From assembly GCA_013695335.1 (NCBI GenBank), contig JACDAR010000224.1, positions 1 to 18,711 of the forward strand: a DNA stretch of 18,711 bases, in the 5' to 3' direction. The position numbers were made by a program, and so were the translations under genes. Of this stretch, positions 14,260 to 18,711 are shown piece after piece (within the stretch, counting starts at the first letter, position 1; every line of letters begins with the position of its first letter). This stretch comes from Rubrobacter sp. Lineage in GTDB: Bacteria; Actinomycetota; Rubrobacteria; Rubrobacterales; Rubrobacteraceae. Below the pieces are notes generated by a model. It made no database searches and was not told the DNA's origin. It worked only from the letters and a program-made list of their open reading frames with translations.

Positions 14260-15741
14260 ATGGCTGGTATCGTGCGGCGGCTTGCGACGGTTCTCGGCGC
14301 GGTTGCGCTGGCGCTGCTGGTCATGTGTTTCTTTGGGAAGCAGGATCACTTCTCTGAGACTGCGGATCAAGGGCCAGGCAAGGTTCCCCAGGGACGACCG
14401 GCCATGGCTGACACCGGCGTGGAGGTGAGCCGTCCCAGCATACTCTTCATAATGACGGACGATATGGATGTGCGTTCGATGGAGTATTTCCCCGAGTTGC
14501 AGAGGGAGATAGGCGCCGGCAGCGGGTTGGGGGCTGGGGCCACCTTCCAGAACTCCTACGTCACCCAGTCGCTCTGCTGTCCCTCGCGGACTTCCATGCT
14601 GACCGGCATGTACTCGCACAACCATCAGGTCAGGGGAAACGGGGCCACTTTCGGGGGGCTCGAAGACCTTCGGAAACATGGGCACGAACGGGTCAACATA
14701 GCGACCAGGCTGGATGACGGCGGCTACAGGACAGTGTTCATAGGCAAGTATCTCAACGACTACGCTGGCGGCTACGTGCCGAAGGGCTGGGACCGCTGGT
14801 ACGGCTACCGGGGCGGATACAACGGGAAAAACATGTCCTTCCAGGAGAACGACCGCGTGGTCCGCTACAACCCAGACCGCCGCTTCGATACGTACGTGAT
14901 GCGCGACATGGCTATAAAAGAGATCCAGGATTCGGGGGACAAGCCGTTCTTCATGTGGCTATCTTTCCACTCGCCGCACTCGCCTTCCCTGTACCCTGAA
15001 AAGTACGCAAACTATTTCCCTGATACCAACATCCAGAGGGTGCCATCCATGGGGGAGAAGGATCTCTCGGACAAGCCCAAGTGGGTTCGTAAGAACGCCG
15101 GATACACCCCTGACGACGAAAAGCAGCGAAGACGCCTGCGTTCCATGCTCGCAGTCTCCGAGAGCGTGACGGAGATCATGACGGCCCTCGCGCAAACAGG
15201 CAGGCTGGCAAACACCTACGTAGTTTTCACGTCGGACAACGGACTGCGGCTCGGGGAGCACGACATTCCAAGGGGCAAGAAAACCGCATACGAGGAAGAC
15301 GTGTCGGTGCCGCTCTACATGCGGGGGCCAGGCGTGCCGACTGGTGTCGTGTACCCGAACATCGCCCTTAACACAGACCTCGCGCCGACCTTCGCCGATT
15401 GGGCAAACATCGAGCAGCCCCCAGGCGTCGATGGGCGTTCGCTAGCCCCTATCTTCGATGACCCCGGCGTCCCCTGGCGCACGGCGTTCCTGATCGAACA
15501 CTGGAGGGATAGGAGGGCCGACTCACCCTACATCCCGACCTTCAAAGCCGTGCATACCAACGACGCCGTCTACATCCGGTACGCCACCGGGGAGCATGAG
15601 CTCTACAAGCTGGATCAGGACCCCTACGAACTTAGCGGCAAGGTGCAGGACCCCGCCCTCGAAAACGACCTCGAAAAACGCCTGGCGGAACTCAGGAATT
15701 GCGCGGAACAGGCGTGCCGCGAGGCGGAGGACGGGCGCTAA
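14260..15741 (+). CDS. Sulfatase, formylglycine-dependent, membrane-anchored or exported
   Basis: A 493-residue alkaline-phosphatase-superfamily sulfatase. An N-terminal signal or anchor (RRLATVLGAVALALLVMCFF, residues 6-25) is followed by metal site ILFIMTDDMD (Asp67, Asp68), the type I sulfatase signature SLCCPSRTSMLTG (Cys106 would become formylglycine), FHSPHSP and FTSDNGLRLGEHD. Likely hydrolysis of sulfate esters, perhaps sugar or aryl, outside the membrane; substrate unknown. In-frame ATGs also occur at 14188 and 14215. The stretch 14188-14214 is AT-rich with seven of nine codons ending in A or T and includes TATGCTAATAAT, which looks like a -10 region, so translation probably begins at 14215 or 14260. 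No good Shine-Dalgarno is seen for any of the three. It stands alone between two minus-strand units and converges on the peptidase gene with 5 bp between stops. No sulfatase-modifying enzyme gene is in the window. Confidence 0.88.
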   Translation: MAGIVRRLATVLGAVALALLVMCFFGKQDHFSETADQGPGKVPQGRPAMADTGVEVSRPSILFIMTDDMDVRSMEYFPELQREIGAGSGLGAGATFQNSYVTQSLCCPSRTSMLTGMYSHNHQVRGNGATFGGLEDLRKHGHERVNIATRLDDGGYRTVFIGKYLNDYAGGYVPKGWDRWYGYRGGYNGKNMSFQENDRVVRYNPDRRFDTYVMRDMAIKEIQDSGDKPFFMWLSFHSPHSPSLYPEKYANYFPDTNIQRVPSMGEKDLSDKPKWVRKNAGYTPDDEKQRRRLRSMLAVSESVTEIMTALAQTGRLANTYVVFTSDNGLRLGEHDIPRGKKTAYEEDVSVPLYMRGPGVPTGVVYPNIALNTDLAPTFADWANIEQPPGVDGRSLAPIFDDPGVPWRTAFLIEHWRDRRADSPYIPTFKAVHTNDAVYIRYATGEHELYKLDQDPYELSGKVQDPALENDLEKRLAELRNCAEQACREAEDGR

Positions 15742-15746
15742 CCGGG

Positions 15747-17576
15747 TCAGAGTGAATTCCCGTCGAAGGCACCCTCGAAGAAGTCCGCCAGCCTGGGATA
15801 GAGGATGCGCAGGTTCCCTGGGCGGGAGATGCCGTGGCCCTCGTCATCGAAGGTAAGTAGTTCGTATGAGACGCGGTGGCGCTCTAGCTCCATTACCACG
15901 GCGTGGACGTTGTCCTGGGTGACGTTCGGATCCTGGAGACCCTGCACGATCAGCAGTTCACCCTGGATGTTCTCGACGAAGTTTATGGGGGAGCGTTCTC
16001 GGTAGCGGTCGGGGATCTCCCCCGGCGTGCCGCCTATCATCTCCTCGCTGTAGGGACGGAGGTCAGGGCGCGTGGCGTGGTAGTCCACTATGAGGTCCGT
16101 CATGCCGCAGATCGGGGCCGACGCCGCGACTATACCGGGAGGCCAGTGCGTGATCGCCCACCAGGCCGAATACCCGCCGTACGACGTTCCAGTGACTCCG
16201 ACTTTGCCAGCCTCGGCCATATCCCTTTCGATAAGAGCTTCGATGCCGGTGCGGATGTCTTCCTGTTCGCGACCGCCCCAGCCATCCTCTTTGATGCTCT
16301 CCTGAAAAGCCAACCCGAACCCTGTGCTTCCCCTGTAGTTCGGGGTCAGCACGTCGAAGCCGCGTGAGACCAGATAATGCACCTCGGCGTTGAAACGGTC
16401 TTCGGCGTGCGCGGTCGGCCCCCCGTGCACAAGCACCACCGTCCCGATGCGGTTTCCAGGCGCCCGGTACAGCCATCCCCGAATCTCCATCCCGTCCACC
16501 GATTTCCAGGCGAAGTCCTCAGCCGCGGATAGGGAATTCAGATCCAGGGCCACGCGCTCTGAGAGGCCGGTGATGCTCTCGAGTTCTCCACCTTCCGGTG
16601 AGAAACGAACGAGGTCCACCGGATGGCGGGCGTCGTAGTGAAGCCCGATCCAACCGCCATCAACCGGCGCGAGCGGCACGAGGTTGCCGGTAAAATCCGA
16701 TGGTCGTGTCTCCGCGCCGCCCTCAGCATCAACCAGGGACGCTTTGATGCGCGCCTGTTCCACCTCGACGACGACCGCCGGTCCCCCTGTTGGCGGCACG
16801 AAAGCATACTCGGGGTCACGGGCCGGATCATCCACCAGCCAGTTGACGGATTCGTCATCCACGCTCCACACGCCAAGCCTGCGGCGGGAGCCTGATTCTG
16901 CCAGAAACAGGCTGCGGCGTCCGTCCGGGAACCACGAGGCGGAGACCTTTGCGCGCGGGCCGAAGTTCAGGATCTCGCGGTCCTCCCGGCCCTCGATGTC
17001 CACGAGCCACGCCTGCAATCCCGCAGGGTCGAGATCGTTGCGATGGTACAGGACGAGGTCGCCATGGGAGTTGATCTCGGGGGCGTGGTAGTTGGCCCGC
17101 TTCGGCCAGGCAAGCGCCAGCCGCTCGCCAGTATCGAGGTCGTGGCGGAATACCAGGCTTGCTTCGATCTCCCTTCCGCCCTCGGGATCGAGGTTCGCGC
17201 CATAGACGAGCCATCTCCCGTTCGGATGCAACTGGCCGCCCCGAATATAGTGGTTGGGCGACTCCCTGGTGAGCGGCTCCATCACCCCAGGTTCATCCAG
17301 GCTCACCCGAAAAAGCCGCGTCCGTTCGTCGCCGTCGCGGTCCTGCCCGACAATGACTGCCCGGCTGTCGTGCGTCCACGAGACCACCAGCGTATCGTCC
17401 AAAGTCTCGGTTAGCCGCACCGGCGGCGAGGAACCGTCTGTCCGTACCGCGTAAACGTCAGCTGCGGGCCCGAGCCGCGACCAACTCCACGTCACCCACC
17501 GGCCATCGGGCGATACCTCCGGGTTGTAGAGCGTGGGCACTGAGAGCAGCGTGTCGAGATATCTGTCGGCGTCCAT
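15747..17576 (-). CDS. S9-family serine peptidase (prolyl oligopeptidase/acylaminoacyl peptidase type)
   Basis: A 609-residue protein: residues about 15-350 form WD40/beta-propeller-like repeats (VSPDGRWVTW, VSWTHDSRAVIV, LHPNGRWLVYG, SWFPDGRRSLFL), and residues about 360-605 an alpha/beta-hydrolase domain. The catalytic triad is visible: GTSYGGYS (Ser465), QGLQDPNVT (Asp549), DEGHGISRP (His581), with VLVHGGPTAHAE as the oxyanion region. No signal peptide, so cytosolic; it probably cleaves short peptides or N-acylated residues. The ATG is preceded by GGGGAG only three bases away, which is close but usable. It is convergent with the sulfatase and 124 bp after the regulator stop. A link to polyamine metabolism is not evident. 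Confidence 0.92.
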   Translation of the reverse strand: MDADRYLDTLLSVPTLYNPEVSPDGRWVTWSWSRLGPAADVYAVRTDGSSPPVRLTETLDDTLVVSWTHDSRAVIVGQDRDGDERTRLFRVSLDEPGVMEPLTRESPNHYIRGGQLHPNGRWLVYGANLDPEGGREIEASLVFRHDLDTGERLALAWPKRANYHAPEINSHGDLVLYHRNDLDPAGLQAWLVDIEGREDREILNFGPRAKVSASWFPDGRRSLFLAESGSRRRLGVWSVDDESVNWLVDDPARDPEYAFVPPTGGPAVVVEVEQARIKASLVDAEGGAETRPSDFTGNLVPLAPVDGGWIGLHYDARHPVDLVRFSPEGGELESITGLSERVALDLNSLSAAEDFAWKSVDGMEIRGWLYRAPGNRIGTVVLVHGGPTAHAEDRFNAEVHYLVSRGFDVLTPNYRGSTGFGLAFQESIKEDGWGGREQEDIRTGIEALIERDMAEAGKVGVTGTSYGGYSAWWAITHWPPGIVAASAPICGMTDLIVDYHATRPDLRPYSEEMIGGTPGEIPDRYRERSPINFVENIQGELLIVQGLQDPNVTQDNVHAVVMELERHRVSYELLTFDDEGHGISRPGNLRILYPRLADFFEGAFDGNSL

Positions 17577-17621
17577 TATCTCCCCAAGAATCGTGTTTTC
17601 GTGGCTGCATAAACCGCGCCC

Positions 17622-17651
17622 ATGCTACCCCCTGTCGTCCCCAAAGAACAA
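17622..17651 (-). promoter_or_regulatory. Weak candidate promoter for the S9 peptidase
   Basis: On the minus strand TTGTTC (17651-17646), 18 bases, then TAGCAT (17627-17622) lie about 46 bases before the peptidase ATG. The -10 hexamer is the same as that of the cluster promoter at 14089-14094. The match is modest and called by eye. Confidence 0.35.
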
Positions 17652-17683
17652 CGCCGCATGCAGCCTCTCGCCGGGGCCAGAAA

Positions 17684-17700
17684 GCTGACGGCTGACAGCC
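17684..17700. repeat. Short heptanucleotide repeat next to the regulator stop
   Basis: GCTGACG, GCTGACA, then GC repeat with a 7-base period, ending at the regulator's TAG stop. The spacer 17577-17700 otherwise holds only the weak peptidase promoter. It resembles the 7-base repeat at 4419-4449 in period and in lying against the stop codon of a minus-strand gene. Confidence 0.4.
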
Positions 17701-18492
17701 CTAGAAAGTCGGCGGCGTATTGACGTAGACGGCTTCGACCGGGTCTTCACCGGCCCACCAGCGGTGCGGGGTTGTCGATGGGAAGTAGAGCGTGTCCCCA
17801 GGGGCTACCGTGAACGAGCCCTGTTCCTTCAGCTCGACGAAGAGGGTGCCGGAGATCACGTATATGAACTCCTCGCCGTTGTGGGAGTAGAAACCTTCGC
17901 TTCCCGCGCCAGGCGGCACCTTGATGTACGACGGGTCCATCGTCTTCTCGCCGGAAGCCATCTCCTCGAAGCGCACGCCGTTGTCCCACTGCATGACGGG
18001 CCGCTCCTCGCCCCGGACGAGCGGTGAACTCTGATCCAGATCCGCGCCGAAAACCTCGCGCATGTTCACCCCGTATGCCTCGGCCAGTAGCCTCAGAGAG
18101 GCAACGGAAGCCCCCGAGCCGCCGCGCTCCAGCGCGGAGATAAACGAGATGGAGAGGCCGGTCGCCTCCGAGACCTCCTTCAGCGTCTTATGCGACCGCG
18201 AGCGTAACCGCCGCAGCCGCTCTCCCGTAGCGTTCGCGGCTTCGGTGTCAGGGCTTTCATCCGCCGGCGGCCTGGCTGGCGCGCCGATCTGCTTGCGGAT
18301 CGCTGCAAAATTCAGGCCCTCGGATTTCCTTAGATGTTTGATCTTGCGCAGCCGCTCCACGTCAGGCTCGCTGTAGATCCGGTATCCCCTGTCGGTGCGG
18401 CGCGGGCTGACTAGCCGCTCCCGCTCCCACAGCCTCAGCGTCTGCGGCGCAAGCCTCACCGCCCGCGAAACTTCCCCTATGGAGAACCTCAC
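17701..18492 (-). CDS. Three-domain transcriptional regulator: MerR HTH + XRE HTH + cupin
   Basis: A 263-residue protein from GTG (18490-18492), chosen because GGAGG lies eight bases upstream and the MerR fold begins at once. The frame could extend 20 codons to a TTG at 18552, without family support. Residues 2-70 are a MerR-type winged HTH (RFSIGEVSRAV, QTLRLWERERLVSPRRT, RGYRIYSEPDVERLRKI). Residues about 90-148 are an XRE/lambda-type HTH (TLKEVSEATGLSISFISALE). Residues about 185-260 are a cupin (HNGEEFIYVISGTLFVEL with His204, Glu207 and Glu208; GDTLYFPSTTPHRWWA with His243). The XRE-cupin part has the architecture of PuuR, the E. coli putrescine repressor, so polyamine or GABA sensing is a reasonable guess. 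It is divergent from the alanine dehydrogenase start and may control that gene, itself and perhaps the polyamine cluster. Its ligand and targets are unknown. Confidence 0.9.
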   Translation of the reverse strand: MRFSIGEVSRAVRLAPQTLRLWERERLVSPRRTDRGYRIYSEPDVERLRKIKHLRKSEGLNFAAIRKQIGAPARPPADESPDTEAANATGERLRRLRSRSHKTLKEVSEATGLSISFISALERGGSGASVASLRLLAEAYGVNMREVFGADLDQSSPLVRGEERPVMQWDNGVRFEEMASGEKTMDPSYIKVPPGAGSEGFYSHNGEEFIYVISGTLFVELKEQGSFTVAPGDTLYFPSTTPHRWWAGEDPVEAVYVNTPPTF

Positions 18493-18602
18493 AGATCCAT
18501 CCTCCGCCAACTCAACCTCCCTCGAACAGGAATGGGATCTCCGCGCTCCCAACCCGCATTCAATATCACAACCCCAGCAACCCGCGCGGCCCTGAACACC
18601 GA

Positions 18603-18618
18603 TGCAAGTATCCTTGCA
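18603..18618. promoter_or_regulatory. Operator-like inverted repeat in the divergent regulator/ald promoter region
   Basis: TGCAAG-TATC-CTTGCA is a perfect 6-bp dyad with a 4-base centre. It overlaps the -35 element of the rightward promoter and the predicted start site of the leftward one. A further CCTTGC copy lies 19 bases downstream (18631-18636). This is the best candidate for a binding site of the adjacent regulator. Confidence 0.5.
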
Positions 18619-18642
18619 CGCTTATTGTAGCCTTGCTATAAG
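18614..18642 (+). promoter_or_regulatory. Candidate promoter of the alanine dehydrogenase gene
   Basis: TTGCAC (18614-18619), 17 bases, then TATAAG (18637-18642), a good -10. The start of transcription would be near 18649, about 35 bases before the ATG. On the opposite strand TACAAT (18629-18624) could serve as -10 for the regulator gene, with a weak CTTTCA -35 17 bases upstream. The two promoters would overlap head to head and could share one operator. Confidence 0.55.
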
Positions 18643-18652
18643 GTACTGAAAG

Positions 18653-18665
18653 GTCAAGCGTTGAC
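18653..18665. promoter_or_regulatory. Palindrome in the predicted ald leader
   Basis: GTCAA-GCG-TTGAC is a perfect 5-bp dyad just downstream of the predicted transcription start and just upstream of the ribosome site (GGAG at 18673-18676). It could be a second operator or a small mRNA hairpin. Confidence 0.35.
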
Positions 18666-18683
18666 ATCAGAAGGAGCGTTGGC

Positions 18684-18711
18684 ATGACTACGGTGGGAGT
18701 TCCCAGAGAGA
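18684..18711 (+). CDS. ald: Start of a probable alanine dehydrogenase gene, cut off by window edge
   Basis: ATG at 18684 with AAGGAG seven bases upstream encodes MTTVGVPRE before the window ends. GVP(K/R)E at the extreme N-terminus is the hallmark of L-alanine dehydrogenase (usually GVPKEIK) and of the related transhydrogenase alpha subunit. Alanine dehydrogenase fits the context: pyruvate-dependent aminotransferases produce alanine, and this enzyme returns it to pyruvate with NADH and ammonia. Only nine codons are visible, so the call rests on motif, ribosome site and promoter together. Confidence 0.55.

Noticed and set aside
1..18711. tRNA or rRNA genes, CRISPR arrays, insertion sequences, transposases or phage genes.
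   Set aside because: No such motif, repeat-spacer pattern or transposase-like protein was seen on either strand.

Overview
The window looks like chromosomal DNA from a high-GC actinobacterium. A Rubrobacter-like lineage is my best guess, based on high GC with many AGG and ATA codons and on the overall style of the proteins. I could not search a database, so the taxonomy is inference. It is almost entirely coding, and its core is a large minus-strand cluster for uptake and breakdown of polyamines (agmatine, putrescine, spermidine).

Layout, left to right. Positions 1-14039 are ten complete minus-strand genes plus one partial gene, transcribed right to left. In order of transcription they are: a class III polyamine-type aminotransferase (14039-12675), a DAO-family amine oxidoreductase resembling PuuB (12619-11189), the ABC transporter PotA, PotD, PotB, PotC (10929-6988), a ureohydrolase of agmatinase type (6983-5874), an aldehyde dehydrogenase (5863-4448), a metallo-beta-lactamase-fold hydrolase (4387-3686), a PYROXD2/phytoene-desaturase-like FAD oxidoreductase (3686-2100), a gamma-aminobutyraldehyde-type dehydrogenase (2057-615), and a second class III aminotransferase that runs off the left edge (615-1). 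Most junctions are -1 to +10 bp, so this is probably one or two polycistronic units. Candidate promoters lie before the first aminotransferase (about 14089-14117) and before potA (about 11011-11039), and both share a TTGACCGG -35 region.

Positions 14260-17576 hold two apparently unrelated genes that converge with 5 bp between their stop codons: a formylglycine sulfatase on the plus strand and an S9-family serine peptidase on the minus strand. Positions 17701-18711 hold a regulator that fuses a MerR-type HTH, an XRE-type HTH and a cupin domain. It is divergent from the first nine codons of what looks like alanine dehydrogenase.

How the genes may work together (inference): PotABCD imports polyamines and the ureohydrolase converts agmatine to putrescine. 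A class III aminotransferase or the amine oxidoreductase makes 4-aminobutanal, and the aldehyde dehydrogenases oxidise it to GABA. The second aminotransferase and second aldehyde dehydrogenase could carry GABA on to succinate. If the aminotransferases use pyruvate, alanine dehydrogenase would regenerate it. The XRE-cupin half of the regulator has the architecture of PuuR, the E. coli putrescine regulator. No gamma-glutamylputrescine synthetase (PuuA) or hydrolase (PuuD) gene is visible. The MBL hydrolase and the PYROXD2-like oxidoreductase have no obvious step in known pathways and are the most open part of the cluster.
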